A stretch of 64,000 nucleotides of DNA from the NCBI RefSeq assembly GCF_001595985.1, contig NZ_LOJJ01000018.1, positions 62,001-126,000 on the forward strand, given 5' to 3'. A program made the translations under genes and the position numbers. This DNA is from Polynucleobacter sinensis (lineage in GTDB: Bacteria > Pseudomonadota > Gammaproteobacteria > Burkholderiales > Burkholderiaceae). Positions 9,246 through 18,712 of this stretch are shown here, in pieces. The stretch's first letter is position 1, and each line of letters begins with the position of its first letter. Below the pieces are notes generated by a model. The model saw only the letters and a program-made list of their open reading frames with translations. It was not told where the DNA came from and ran no database searches.

Positions 9246-10214
9246 TTAGTCATTCGCTTTGAGGTTAGCTTCTTTGACGATGTTCCCATAGCGGGTGATT
9301 TCGGCAAGATAGTATTTGTTGAAATCAGCTTGGCTTCCACCAATTACTCTAAACCCCTGTTTTTCTAGATTCGCCCTGAAGCTAGGGGTATTCAAAATAG
9401 CTTGAGTGGTTTGATTAATTTTATTAACAATGCTTTCTGGAGTGCCTGTCGGTAAAAAGATTCCAAACCATGTTTCCACTTCAACACCGGGAACGCCAAC
9501 CTCGGCCATTGTTGGAATATTGGGTGCGAGAGGAGATCGTGTTGCTGAGGCTAGTGCTAGAGCCCCAATTTTGCCTGCTCCCAATTGTTGCAATACTAGG
9601 GGCAAAGTGGGGAACATAGCATCTACTTGGCCAGCCAGGGTATCGCTGAGGGCTTGTGCGGTTGATTTGTAAGGCACGTGAGCTATGTCCGTTTTCGTGG
9701 AAATTTTAAAAATTTCTCCTGCAAACTGGCCAATACTTCCATTGCCCCACGAGGCATAGTTCATTTTTCCAGGCTTCTCTTTCGCTAAGGCAATAAACTC
9801 TTTAGCAGTTTGTGCGTTTACATTATTGTTTACGACAAGAACTAGGGGGACTGCCGCAATTTGGATCGTGGGTATGAATGCTTTTCTAGGATCGTAGCTT
9901 AAGGTGCTCATCCAGGGATTTGTTGCAATAGAGGTGGATTCGATCATCAGGGTATAGCCATCTGGCTTAGCCCTTGAAAATATCTCTTCTCCAATTGCAC
10001 CGTTTGCGCCGACTCGATTATCTACAACTACGCTTTGACCAAGCTTTTCTGTCAGTAAAGGAGCGAGATTACGCGCTAGCAGATCGGCCGTACCTCCGGC
10101 TGACATCGGAACAATCACAGTAATGGGGCGAGTTGGGTAATTATTCGCCCCCTGACCCCAAGCCGCGCCATGAATAGCAAATGCCATCATGGCCAGTGTC
10201 AATATCTTAGACAT
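9246..10214 (-). CDS. Bug-family (TctC) TTT substrate-binding protein
   Basis: A 322-residue receptor from the ATG at 10214, which follows GGAGGAGACA; a start at 10250 would add 12 polar residues before the signal peptide. The signal ends near AWGQ. The mature protein begins YPTRPITVIVPMSAGGTADL, followed by HVPYKSTAQAL. It is the first gene of the five-gene minus-strand operon and faces the LysR gene across 126 bases, so that regulator likely controls it. Ligand unknown; the enzymes downstream suggest a hydroxylated or unsaturated carboxylate. Confidence 0.93.
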   Translation of the reverse strand: MSKILTLAMMAFAIHGAAWGQGANNYPTRPITVIVPMSAGGTADLLARNLAPLLTEKLGQSVVVDNRVGANGAIGEEIFSRAKPDGYTLMIESTSIATNPWMSTLSYDPRKAFIPTIQIAAVPLVLVVNNNVNAQTAKEFIALAKEKPGKMNYASWGNGSIGQFAGEIFKISTKTDIAHVPYKSTAQALSDTLAGQVDAMFPTLPLVLQQLGAGKIGALALASATRSPLAPNIPTMAEVGVPGVEVETWFGIFLPTGTPESIVNKINQTTQAILNTPSFRANLEKQGFRVIGGSQADFNKYYLAEITRYGNIVKEANLKAND

Positions 10215-10273
10215 TGTCTCCTCCACTTCTATTATTTTTTTATGACTCAATTTAAGTGCAAAGCTGAAATATT

Positions 10274-10292
10274 CACAAATACCTTTTTTGTG
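10274..10292. promoter_or_regulatory. Possible LysR-regulator operator in a divergent promoter region
   Basis: An inverted repeat CACAAA-N7-TTTGTG lies between the divergent Bug operon (start 10214) and the LysR gene (start 10341). Position and spacing fit a LysR-type binding site, but there is only one copy and the region is AT-rich, so this is a candidate only. Confidence 0.35.
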
Positions 10293-10340
10293 GCTTAAGA
10301 TATAACAAATTGATATGGATCAGATGGAGGCCTCTGAATT

Positions 10341-11240
10341 ATGGAGTTAAGAAGCATTAATTACTTTGTTGCCATTGCGGAACTTGGCAATATTTCAGCG
10401 GCAGCTCTGAAATTGGGGATCGCTCAACCTGCATTGACTCGCCATATTAAGCAGTTAGAGAGTGAGCTCAACACTATTCTATTTAATCGATTGGCAAGAG
10501 GCGTGCAGTTGACGGCATCTGGTAGGGAGTTGTTGGAGTACGCCAATCGCATTGTGAGTGAGGTGGCTCAGGCAAAACATGAGATTTCAGGACTTCGTTC
10601 AAAGCCTAAAGGATCAATCGTATTCGGCGCTAGCCCAACCATATCCTCGATACTGATGCCAAAGGTTGTGTCTGACACCCTACAAGAATTTCCCGGAATT
10701 CATATGCGGCTTATGGAGGGTCGAAGTATTCGGTTAAATGACTTTTTGTTAACTGGACTTTTGGATATCGCTATCCTTACCAACCCATTGCCATCATATA
10801 AACTTCACTTGACGCCATTGATTTCAGAGCCGCTTTGCCTGATTGGTATTGCTGGAATACTTCCCAGGCAAAGTCCGATGACGATGGATGAGTTAGATCA
10901 ATTGCCGCTTATTCTGACTCCCGGAATGTTGGCATTGACCCTGAAGGCTAAAGCAAGCAAAAAATCTTCATTAAATGTCATTGCGGAGATAGAGTCGATT
11001 GACACCATTCGTAGCTTGGTTAAGGCGGGCAAAGCTATTACGATTGCCCCTGCTAGTGCATTTCATGTGGAGTTAAATGGCGATGAGCTACAGGCAATTA
11101 CGATTGAAATGAAAGATTTACGTAGAGATTTGGTGCTTGCCTCAAGAACTGATAACGCCCATCTCCCCGCCGTTAGGGAGGTGTCAAGAATCGTGAAAGC
11201 GGCAGTAAAGACGCAAATGGGTAGGTATGCCGCCCCATGA
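10341..11240 (+). CDS. LysR-family transcriptional regulator
   Basis: A 299-residue regulator of standard length. The winged helix-turn-helix spans about residues 1-60, with ISAAALKLGIAQPALTRHIK as the recognition region. The effector-binding domain follows, with SIVFGASPTISSIL at about residue 93 onward. It probably responds to a metabolite of the divergently transcribed Bug/DctP/dehydrogenase/enolase/Gfo-Idh operon. It overlaps no neighbour; the cyclase gene begins about 160 bases downstream on the same strand. Confidence 0.92.
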   Translation: MELRSINYFVAIAELGNISAAALKLGIAQPALTRHIKQLESELNTILFNRLARGVQLTASGRELLEYANRIVSEVAQAKHEISGLRSKPKGSIVFGASPTISSILMPKVVSDTLQEFPGIHMRLMEGRSIRLNDFLLTGLLDIAILTNPLPSYKLHLTPLISEPLCLIGIAGILPRQSPMTMDELDQLPLILTPGMLALTLKAKASKKSSLNVIAEIESIDTIRSLVKAGKAITIAPASAFHVELNGDELQAITIEMKDLRRDLVLASRTDNAHLPAVREVSRIVKAAVKTQMGRYAAP

Positions 11241-11402
11241 GATTGAACGTTAGCAAGTTGAAACTTCTAGCTAATCCATTGGCTACTTGAACGACAAAAT
11301 TTCCTGAAATTGAAGAGTATTGATTTGAGCTATTGACATGTTGCGTTTTCACTGATAATTTAAACAAGTGTTTAATAATATTTGTATAAGGCAATGGAGA
11401 CA

Positions 11403-12368
11403 ATGAAAAAAATTACTCGCGCTGATTTGACTGCAGCTTCTGAAAAATATAAAAACTGGGGCAAATGGGGTCCTGATGATGAGATAGGTACCCTGAATTT
11501 CACTAGCCCGGAGGATATTGTTGCGGCAGCACAATTGGTGCGTAAGGGTAAGGTTATTTCGTTGGCTCTCAATTTCGATAGTAGCGGTCCTCAAGGTGCT
11601 AAAACAAAGTACCCATCAATGGGGCGCATCAATCCAGTCCACACCATGCTTCGTACTGGAACAGATGCTTATGCTGGTGTATTGGATAAGCGGGGCATCC
11701 GAGCCGCAGATGACATGGTTGTAATGCCGCTTCAATGCGGTACCCAATGGGATGGCTTGGGCCACGTTTTCTATGAAAACTACATGTACAACGGCTATGA
11801 TTGTCGTGAAGTTTCTTCAGCTGGCGCAGCAAAATGCGGCATCGAGAAAACTAAGGCAAAGATGGTTGGCCGAGGGATTCTGCTGGATGTAGCAAGAGCT
11901 AAAGGCATGGACTGCTTGCCTGATGGATATGGAATTACCTGTAAGGACTTGGACGACACTGCCAAGAAGCAGGGAATTGAAATTAAGCGCGGTGATTACA
12001 TCATTGTGCGCACCGGTCAAATGGAAGAGAAAATTAAATCGGGAAGCTGGGATGGATATCCTGGTGGCGATGCCCCAGGATTTGCTTTTGAAACTCTTGA
12101 ATGGATTCAGCGTACCGAGTTGGCGGCATTGGCTAGTGATACCTGGGGATGCGAGGTTCGCCCGAATGAATCTGAGGCGGGAATTAACCAGCCATGGCAC
12201 TGGATCACCATTCCAATTATGGGCATGACCATGGGTGAAATCTTCTATGTGAAAGATATTGCTGATGACTGTGCTGCAGATGGCATCTATGAGTTTATGT
12301 TTGTTGCTCCTGCGATTCCAATTACTGGGGCAGTTGGTTCGCCAACCAATCCTTTGGCAATTAAATAA
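11403..12368 (+). CDS. Cyclase-family (PF04199-type) metal-dependent hydrolase
   Basis: A 321-residue protein related to kynurenine formamidase and isatin hydrolase. The start is the ATG at 11403 preceded by GGAGA; a TTG at 11382 and ATG at 11394 are also in frame. The family metal motif HxGTHxD...H appears as Q111-C-G-T-Q115-W-D117-G-L-G-H121, so two expected metal-ligand His positions are Gln while Asp and the last His are kept. Conserved DYIIVRTG and a late NQPWHWITIP segment are present. It would hydrolyse an amide or lactone-like bond in the cytoplasm. A Bug gene follows 58 bases later and is probably in the same operon. Confidence 0.85.
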   Translation: MKKITRADLTAASEKYKNWGKWGPDDEIGTLNFTSPEDIVAAAQLVRKGKVISLALNFDSSGPQGAKTKYPSMGRINPVHTMLRTGTDAYAGVLDKRGIRAADDMVVMPLQCGTQWDGLGHVFYENYMYNGYDCREVSSAGAAKCGIEKTKAKMVGRGILLDVARAKGMDCLPDGYGITCKDLDDTAKKQGIEIKRGDYIIVRTGQMEEKIKSGSWDGYPGGDAPGFAFETLEWIQRTELAALASDTWGCEVRPNESEAGINQPWHWITIPIMGMTMGEIFYVKDIADDCAADGIYEFMFVAPAIPITGAVGSPTNPLAIK

Positions 12369-12426
12369 GCGCAATTAAGTTTGCACTAAACAGTCTCATT
12401 TACATACCAAAAATCGAGGGGGTAGG

Positions 12427-13422
12427 ATGCATCATTCCACTTGTAATATTCAAAGTACTTTAAAGAAGCTAATTCAGCTTAGTCTATTAGCAGGCGTCAG
12501 TCTGTTAGCAGGTACGGCCTCAGCTGCCTATCCTGATAAGTCGATTAAGTTAGTAGTGGGTTTTCCACCTGGCGGTCCAACTGACATGTCCGCCCGCATC
12601 ATTGCCCCTAAGCTTGCAGAGATATTGAAGCAATCGGTGTTTATTGAAAATAAAGCGGGTGCAGGAGGAAACGTTGCTGCGCAAATGGTTGCTAATGCCG
12701 CTCCTGATGGCTATACCTTTTTAGTGAACTCTGCAGCCTTTGCAGTTAATCCCGCCCTGTATGGTTCAGCAGCCGGCTACAGTCCAGGAAAAAACTTTAC
12801 GACTGTGGCATTTATCTCAACCCAAGCCAATGTTATTAGCGTGAATGAGTCTGTGCCAGTCAAAAACTTAGCAGAGTTGAGGGAGTATGCAAGCAAGAAT
12901 AAGTTGTCATACTCAAGCCCGGGATATGGAACAACTCCGCATTTGACCTGTGAAAATTTATTCAAAGTTCAATGGAAAGCGGATATTAATCACATCCCCT
13001 ATAAAGGGGCGGGACCTGCTTCAATGGCAGTCGTTGGTGGTGAAACGCCAATTGCCTGTACAGCGGTTGCTGGTGTTTATCAGTTCTCCAAGCAAGGCAA
13101 GGTTCGAATTTTGGCTATTTCAAGCGATAAGCGCTCTCCAAACTTACCTGAAGTTCCCACATTAGTTGAATTGGGTTATCCGCAAATCAAGGATTACACG
13201 TGGTCAGCCATGATGGCGCCAATTAAAACGCCAAATGACATCGTTCAAAAAATGAATAGAGCCGTCAACTTTGTCTTGGAATTACCCGATGTAAGAGAGC
13301 AGATGGATAAAGCTGGGCTAGTTGTTATGAGCGGTACGGTTCAGCAGGCCAATACATATATGAACGAAGAAGTTACTCGCTGGGAAAAAATTGTGAAAGA
13401 GGTGGGTGCTAAGGTTGAGTAG
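12427..13422 (+). CDS. Bug-family (TctC) TTT substrate-binding protein
   Basis: A 331-residue receptor with a signal peptide of about 34 residues (ending ASAAY). It carries the motifs YPDKSIKLVVGFPPGGPTDM and HIPYKGAGPASM and ends in IVKEVGAKVE. Two Cys residues in the mature protein (TCENLF and PIACTAV) could form a disulfide, which is uncommon among the Bug proteins here. It is probably co-transcribed with the cyclase gene. Its 3' end overlaps the convergent TetR gene by 14 bases and no terminator hairpin is visible there. Confidence 0.93.
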   Translation: MHHSTCNIQSTLKKLIQLSLLAGVSLLAGTASAAYPDKSIKLVVGFPPGGPTDMSARIIAPKLAEILKQSVFIENKAGAGGNVAAQMVANAAPDGYTFLVNSAAFAVNPALYGSAAGYSPGKNFTTVAFISTQANVISVNESVPVKNLAELREYASKNKLSYSSPGYGTTPHLTCENLFKVQWKADINHIPYKGAGPASMAVVGGETPIACTAVAGVYQFSKQGKVRILAISSDKRSPNLPEVPTLVELGYPQIKDYTWSAMMAPIKTPNDIVQKMNRAVNFVLELPDVREQMDKAGLVVMSGTVQQANTYMNEEVTRWEKIVKEVGAKVE

Positions 13423-14068
13423 GTGGTGCAAGGAAGCCTTGTTCGCAAAAATCCAGAATTTCAGGGATAGCTTGCGCGAGGTTTCCGCCTTTACAACGAC
13501 CTTTTGAGATTACTTCAATACGCCCAGTATTCGAAGCCACATATAAATATAGACCCATAACAAAGATCAAGCGCCAAGCGATGGATTCTTCACTTAATTT
13601 CGGGAGTGTAATTTTTAACTCCTCCATGAAGCGCAAGCTAGTTGCGTCATATAGCTTGGATCGCAATGCGTTTTCAATACTTTTGGGTTCGTTATGAAGT
13701 CGAGCTTGCAACTTCACAAAACTTTTTCCGCCTTTATCCTCGCTTGCCATACGCAGTGGGGGGTAAATAAATGCGTATATCAAATCACGCAATGGAATAG
13801 ATTTGTTTTTCGCCTTTTGCTTGGCTTCACTCAAAAGAAAATTGCGCTCCGCAAGAATAATACTGGCGCGCCTTTCAAAAACGGCATTAAACAACCCCTT
13901 TTTATTTTGAAAGTGGTAGTTAATCAATGCTTGATTCACTTTGGCGCGGGTTGCGATATCTCGCACGGTAGTCATTGCATAGCCATGTTCAGAAAACAAC
14001 ACTTCTGCAATGTCGAGCAAACGCGTAGCGGTTGTATTGCTTGAATGAGGACGTACTTTTTTAATCAT
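13409..14068 (-). CDS. TetR-family transcriptional regulator
   Basis: A 219-residue regulator with an N-terminal TetR helix-turn-helix. TATRLLDIAEVLFSEHGYAM is followed by TTVRDIATRAKVNQALINYH and a ligand domain without recognisable specificity. Its ATG is only 44 bases from the divergent BKACE gene, so it most likely represses that operon and itself from this gap. The 3' end runs 14 bases into the convergent Bug gene. Confidence 0.9.
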   Translation of the reverse strand: MIKKVRPHSSNTTATRLLDIAEVLFSEHGYAMTTVRDIATRAKVNQALINYHFQNKKGLFNAVFERRASIILAERNFLLSEAKQKAKNKSIPLRDLIYAFIYPPLRMASEDKGGKSFVKLQARLHNEPKSIENALRSKLYDATSLRFMEELKITLPKLSEESIAWRLIFVMGLYLYVASNTGRIEVISKGRCKGGNLAQAIPEILDFCEQGFLAPPTQP

Positions 14069-14112
14069 TATTTTTTAATTAATTTCAAATCACTTTAACA
14101 AGAGGAAACGCG

Positions 14113-14997
14113 ATGAGCAAAACAATTTTGACTTGTGCAGTTACAGGTAATTTAACAAAACCAGAGATGACCCCTTATCTTCCTATAACGCCACAGCAAA
14201 TTGCTGATTCTTGCTTGGGCGCCGCTGATGCGGGGGCGGCAGTGGTGCATATTCATGTGCGTCATCCAGATACCGGCAAGCCATCCATGGAAATAGATCA
14301 TTATGCCGAGGTAATTCAGTTAATACAAAAGCAGAATAAAGAGCTCATTATTAATTTAACTACTGGGCCTGGCGGTAGGTATGTGCCAACCGAGGGGGAT
14401 CCTAAATTATTCGCGCCTGGCACCACCCTATGTGATCCCTTAAAGCGAGTAGAGCATGTAGCAAAACTGAGGCCCGATATTTGCTCGTTGGATTTAAATA
14501 CGATGAATTCTGGCCCTGACGTCGTGATGAATACACCGAGCAATGTGCGTAAGATGGCAAAAGTCATCCGAGACGCTGGAGTGATGCCTGAATTAGAGAT
14601 TTTTGATACAGGAGATCTTAATTTGGCTAAAGACTTAATTAAGGATGGAACGCTTGAAGGCCCCGGTTTGTATACCTTTGTGATGGGTGTGAAATATGGC
14701 TTAAATACTGATCCAGCAACTTTGCTCTATATGCGTGATCAATTACCAGCAGGTGCTAAGTGGGCGGCTTTTGGAATTAGTCGCGCAGAGTTTCCGATTG
14801 TTGCGCAAGCTTGGCTGTATGGCGGTCATATTCGAGTAGGCATGGAGGACAACATTTATCTCGAAAAGGGCGTGCTTTGCGAGAGTAATGCCCAGTTAGT
14901 GGAACGTGCGCACCGTATTGTGAAGGACATGGGTGGTGAATTGGCTTCATCTAATGAAGCCCGCGCCATGCTTGGACTAAAGAAAACTAATGCTTAA
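14113..14997 (+). CDS. BKACE (beta-keto acid cleavage enzyme, DUF849 / Kce-like)
   Basis: A 294-residue TIM-barrel enzyme of the family that condenses a beta-keto acid with acetyl-CoA to give acetoacetate and a new acyl-CoA. The zinc ligands are visible in VVHIHVR (H46, H48), and the Glu in GMEDN (E245) fits the conserved catalytic/metal Glu. The start follows AAGAGGAA. It heads a plus-strand operon with a cupin gene (9 bases later), a Bug receptor and an MR-type enolase, and faces a TetR gene. The exact beta-keto acid cannot be told; the context implies an imported carboxylate or a ring-cleavage product. Confidence 0.9.
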   Translation: MSKTILTCAVTGNLTKPEMTPYLPITPQQIADSCLGAADAGAAVVHIHVRHPDTGKPSMEIDHYAEVIQLIQKQNKELIINLTTGPGGRYVPTEGDPKLFAPGTTLCDPLKRVEHVAKLRPDICSLDLNTMNSGPDVVMNTPSNVRKMAKVIRDAGVMPELEIFDTGDLNLAKDLIKDGTLEGPGLYTFVMGVKYGLNTDPATLLYMRDQLPAGAKWAAFGISRAEFPIVAQAWLYGGHIRVGMEDNIYLEKGVLCESNAQLVERAHRIVKDMGGELASSNEARAMLGLKKTNA

Positions 14998-15006
14998 GGG
15001 GTTCTG

Positions 15007-15579
15007 ATGGATCATCCAAAAGGCTATGTTCGCCGTATTGTTACTGGCCATGATGCAGAAGGTCAGGCTATCGTTACGCACGATGGACCTGCACCTTCTG
15101 TGCATACCAACCCTAAAAGAGTTGGTTTTTACTTAACCGATCTATGGCATACCGATGCTATGCCGGTGCCAATTGATAATGCTTCTGACACGACTTCTCG
15201 TCCCTTGCAGTTGGAGCCATCTAAAAATGGCACCGTTGTTCGAATTATTGAATTTGGACCTGAGGGTGAGTGGCTGCAAAAACTAGCTGGAGATGATGCC
15301 AAAGATGCATTTGGAGCAATGGGCACCAATAAGGCCTCAACCTATCAGGCAGGCAAGCACCCCCTGATGCATCGCACAGAAACGGTTGATTATGCGGTGG
15401 TGCTAGAGGGGGAAATTTACCTTGTGCTAGATAAAGAGGAGCGCCTCATGAAGCAGGGCGATTTTTTGGTAGAGAGAGGGACAAATCATGCCTGGAGTAA
15501 TCGATCAGGTAAGCCTTGCAAAATGCTCTTTGTGTTGATTGATGGGAAGTTTGATCCCGAAATTAAAAAACACTTTTAA
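15007..15579 (+). CDS. Cupin-domain protein
   Basis: A 190-residue single-domain cupin. The barrel occupies roughly residues 105-180, with MHRTETVDYAVVLEGEIYLV and GDFLVERGTNHAW giving His/Glu metal-ligand positions. About 100 N-terminal residues are less conserved (VTHDGPAPSVHTNP early on). Proteins of this kind occur beside aromatic and keto-acid catabolic genes and may be metal-dependent isomerases, decarboxylases or dioxygenases. It has an AAGGGG ribosome site and lies between BKACE and a Bug gene in one operon. Confidence 0.85.
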   Translation: MDHPKGYVRRIVTGHDAEGQAIVTHDGPAPSVHTNPKRVGFYLTDLWHTDAMPVPIDNASDTTSRPLQLEPSKNGTVVRIIEFGPEGEWLQKLAGDDAKDAFGAMGTNKASTYQAGKHPLMHRTETVDYAVVLEGEIYLVLDKEERLMKQGDFLVERGTNHAWSNRSGKPCKMLFVLIDGKFDPEIKKHF

Positions 15580-15587
15580 GGTAGCCC

Positions 15588-16562
15588 ATGAATTCATTAT
15601 TACGAAAAGCATTTTGGATATGCGCCCTCATATTTTTAGGGTCGACGCATATTGTTAGCGCCCAAGGCTATCCAGAAAAAGCGATTCGATTAATGGTTGG
15701 CTATGCCCCTGGTGGATTAACCGACGGGGTTGCACGAACTTTAGCGCCGCAATTATCAGATATATTGGGCAAGCAAGTAGTGGTTGAAAATCGCGGCGGG
15801 GGAGGGAGTTCAATTGCGACAGATTTAGTTGCTAAATCCCCGGCTGATGGTTATACGCTTTTGATGGCAGATCAGGCGCTTATCAGTAACCCTAGTTTAT
15901 TTTCGAGTTTGCCGTACGATACATTAAAAGATCTTCAGCCTGTAGCCCTTGTTGGAACCGCAGCCTCAGTCATTGTGGTGAACTCAGCATTACCAGTTCG
16001 TGACCTAAAAGCACTAATCACATTGGCTAAGAGTAAGCCGGGCACCTTGAACTATGCCTCTGGTGGAAATGGAACCATGACGCATTTGGCTGGGGAGTTA
16101 TTTAAACAAGTGGCTCGTGTAGACATTGTGCACGTCCCATATAAAGGTACTGGCCCGGCTGTAGTAGATTTGTTGGGAGGCCAGGTTCCAATGATGTTTA
16201 GTAGTATTGGACCAGTGGCGCAATACATTAAGTCTGGTCAATTGATTGCCTTGGCTGTGACAGGGGAAACCAGGTCGCCTGCATTACCTAGTGTCCCGAC
16301 TCTTTCTGAGCTGGGACTGGCACAGGCTACTGTCATTGGGTATTGGGGAATGATGGCGCCTACTGGAATTCCTGGCGATGTTGCTGAAAAACTGATGAAA
16401 GCTGTAAATGATGCCGTGAAACGCCCAGATGTAAACCAACGTCTAGTAGCTCTAGGTATTGATCCTTCTTTTGCAACGGGCGCACGTTACGAAAAAATCT
16501 TAAGCACTGAAATTCCAAAGTGGGCTCAAGTGATTAAATTTGCAAATATTCGCATTGATTAG
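15588..16562 (+). CDS. Bug-family (TctC) TTT substrate-binding protein
   Basis: A 324-residue receptor with a signal peptide ending near IVSAQ, then YPEKAIRLMVGYAPGGLTDG and HVPYKGTGPAVV. The gene lies 8 bases after the cupin gene and 19 bases before the MR-type enolase, so import and conversion are linked in one transcript. The same Bug-then-enolase order recurs at 62344-64000, pointing to related ligands for these two receptors. Confidence 0.93.
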   Translation: MNSLLRKAFWICALIFLGSTHIVSAQGYPEKAIRLMVGYAPGGLTDGVARTLAPQLSDILGKQVVVENRGGGGSSIATDLVAKSPADGYTLLMADQALISNPSLFSSLPYDTLKDLQPVALVGTAASVIVVNSALPVRDLKALITLAKSKPGTLNYASGGNGTMTHLAGELFKQVARVDIVHVPYKGTGPAVVDLLGGQVPMMFSSIGPVAQYIKSGQLIALAVTGETRSPALPSVPTLSELGLAQATVIGYWGMMAPTGIPGDVAEKLMKAVNDAVKRPDVNQRLVALGIDPSFATGARYEKILSTEIPKWAQVIKFANIRID

Positions 16563-16581
16563 GTATTGATAAAGGTAGATT

Positions 16582-17745
16582 GTGAGAATCACAGACATTC
16601 GAGAAATTGCAGTACCTCTAAATTCAAGTATCCGGAATGCGGTCTTTGATTTTAGTGAGATGACTACATCAGTAGTCGCAGTGATGACGGATGTGATTCG
16701 CGATGGTAAGCCAGTAGTTGGGTTTGCCTTTAACTCCACCGGGCGTTACGCATGTGGTGCGCAAATGCGAGATCGCTTGATTCCGCGCATCATGAAGGCA
16801 GCGCCTGAAACGCTCTTAAATGAAGCCGGTAATAATTTAGACCCCGAAAAAATATTGGCTTGCATGATGCAACGAGAAAAGCCGGGTGGGCATACAGAAA
16901 GATCAGTGGCAATTGGAACTATTGAGGTAGCCATTTGGGATGCTGTTGCAAAAATTGAAGATCTTCCATTGCATGTGTCACTAGCTAATCGTTTTTCTGG
17001 TGGCAAAGTGCAAAAAGAGATTCCTTGTTACGTGGGTGGTGGTTGGTATGCTCCAAATAAAGGTATTCCAGAGTTATTGGATGAGATTAGAGGTCGACTC
17101 GACGAGGGCTACACCACCATGAAAATCAAGGTTGGTGGTGCTTCGATGGAGGAGGATATCGCGCGCTTAGAAGCTTCTCTAAAAGTGGTTGGTGGAGGTC
17201 AGAATCTCGCCGTGGATGCTAATGCAGGTTTGTCTCCAGAGCGTGCTCTCGCTTATGCCAAAGCGTTACAGCCATATCAGTTGCGCTGGTTTGAAGAACC
17301 CACAGATCCCTTAGACTTTGCTTTGCTAGCGGAGATTGCAGATGTCTATTCATCACCTATTGGCACTGGCGAGAATCTGTTTTCAACGCAAGATATTCGT
17401 AATTTGGTTCACTTCGGTGGTTTGCGCAAGGATCGCGATATTATTCAAATTGATGTTCCTCAGTCCTATGGGATTGTGCAATTTAGTCGAACAGTGAAAA
17501 TGCTTGAGGACCGTGGCTGGGGGCGCCATTCCATTTTTCCTCACGGAGGAAATTTGATGACTTTGGCAATTGTTGCTGGATTTGGTTTGGGCGGATGCGA
17601 GGCCTATCCAGGCACGTTTGGGGTCTTTGCTGGGTTTGCGGATGACTCTCGTGTGAGCAATGGAAAAATTAATCTATCCGAGAGACCTGGGATTGGTTTT
17701 GAGGGGCAAAATGCCCTCTACGATGTGATGAGGAAGATTATTTAG
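16582..17745 (+). CDS. Enolase-superfamily enzyme, mandelate racemase (MR) type
   Basis: A 387-residue protein starting at GTG after AAAGGTAG. The motif K181-I-K183 is followed by metal ligands D212 (VDAN), E238 (FEEP) and E264 (TGEN). On the other face, H321 (FPHGG) could pair with D291 (QIDVPQ), the His-Asp dyad of MR-type racemases and acid-sugar dehydratases. It would act on an alpha-hydroxy or sugar-acid carboxylate. The truncated gene at 63306 aligns in register through residue 231 and is a paralogue. It ends the BKACE operon or continues into the dioxygenase gene 93 bases later. Confidence 0.88.
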   Translation: MRITDIREIAVPLNSSIRNAVFDFSEMTTSVVAVMTDVIRDGKPVVGFAFNSTGRYACGAQMRDRLIPRIMKAAPETLLNEAGNNLDPEKILACMMQREKPGGHTERSVAIGTIEVAIWDAVAKIEDLPLHVSLANRFSGGKVQKEIPCYVGGGWYAPNKGIPELLDEIRGRLDEGYTTMKIKVGGASMEEDIARLEASLKVVGGGQNLAVDANAGLSPERALAYAKALQPYQLRWFEEPTDPLDFALLAEIADVYSSPIGTGENLFSTQDIRNLVHFGGLRKDRDIIQIDVPQSYGIVQFSRTVKMLEDRGWGRHSIFPHGGNLMTLAIVAGFGLGGCEAYPGTFGVFAGFADDSRVSNGKINLSERPGIGFEGQNALYDVMRKII

Positions 17746-17838
17746 CGCCATCTTTTTGGTAGCGCCTTGATAGCTTATTGAAATGGCGAATGATCAGTTG
17801 TTGGCATATACTTTTTGAGAAATTTCTAGGATTTAAAC

Positions 17839-18705
17839 ATGGCGCTCATCACAAGTCCGGAATCTATTTTGGACATTGCTCTTGCTGCAATGCAAAGCAC
17901 TGAAAATCAGCGACTAAAAACTTTAATAAGCTCATTAACTGAACACTTGCATGAGTTTGTTCTGGAGAATCAACTAACAGAGTCAGAGTTTGAGAGGGCG
18001 TTGCAATTTATTGTTGGCATAGGTCAAGCTACAGGGAAAAATACCAATGAAGTAGTGCTTGTGGCTGATATTTTGGGAATCTCTTCTTTGGTCTCCACAA
18101 TAAATAATATGGATGTTGACGGCGGATCATACGCTGCACTATTGGGTCCTTTTTGGCGCAAAAATGCGCCGCTTTGTAATTGGGGGGAAAGTATTTCTAG
18201 GGTTGACTTAGGTGGTCAGCCCATGGAGGTTCATGGACTAATTCTGGATGAATTTAAAAAACCGATCGCTTCTGCAATCGTCGACGTTTGGCACTCCTCG
18301 CCAAGTGGCTTTTATGAGAATCAAGACCGGCTGCAAGCGGATATGAACTTGCGTGGTAGATTCAAAACAAATGAGAATGGAGAATTTTTCTTTAGAACCA
18401 TTCGTCCTGCTGGCTACCCCGTTCCAACAAATGGGCCTTGCGGTGAATTATTACGCGCACAAAAGCGACATCCTAATCGTCCGGCCCACATTCATTTCAT
18501 GATTTCTAAGCCAGGCTATAAAGTTTTAATAACACAGGTTTTTGATTCATCAGATGAAAACCTCGAAAGTGATCCAGTATTCGGCGTTTCTCGACAGTTG
18601 GTAGGTGAATATCTTACCGATGATAAAACTGGTATTTGTAAGCTGAACCATTCTTTTGTATTACAGGCTGGTGAGATGGTATTTCCAGCCCCGCCCATTC
18701 CCTAG
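17839..18705 (+). CDS. Intradiol ring-cleavage dioxygenase (hydroxyquinol/catechol 1,2-dioxygenase type)
   Basis: A 288-residue protein with the N-terminal helical dioxygenase domain (about 20-95) and the beta-sandwich catalytic domain. The Fe(III) ligands are visible as Y159 (GFYENQ), Y193 (AGYPVP), H217 and H219 (RPAHIHF). It cleaves an ortho-dihydroxylated ring between the hydroxyl groups to a muconate or maleylacetate-type product. The sequence LLGPFWR and the overall length fit hydroxyquinol 1,2-dioxygenases, but catechol-type activity cannot be excluded. It precedes an SDR by 7 bases and is part of the aromatic section that ends with the FAH gene. No maleylacetate reductase is in the window. 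Confidence 0.9.
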   Translation: MALITSPESILDIALAAMQSTENQRLKTLISSLTEHLHEFVLENQLTESEFERALQFIVGIGQATGKNTNEVVLVADILGISSLVSTINNMDVDGGSYAALLGPFWRKNAPLCNWGESISRVDLGGQPMEVHGLILDEFKKPIASAIVDVWHSSPSGFYENQDRLQADMNLRGRFKTNENGEFFFRTIRPAGYPVPTNGPCGELLRAQKRHPNRPAHIHFMISKPGYKVLITQVFDSSDENLESDPVFGVSRQLVGEYLTDDKTGICKLNHSFVLQAGEMVFPAPPIP

Positions 18706-18712
18706 GAGTTTT

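Noticed and set aside
18656..18712. Earlier start of the SDR gene inside the dioxygenase gene
   Set aside because: The ATG at 18713 has AGGAG upstream and starts at the usual distance before GGTGAVG.
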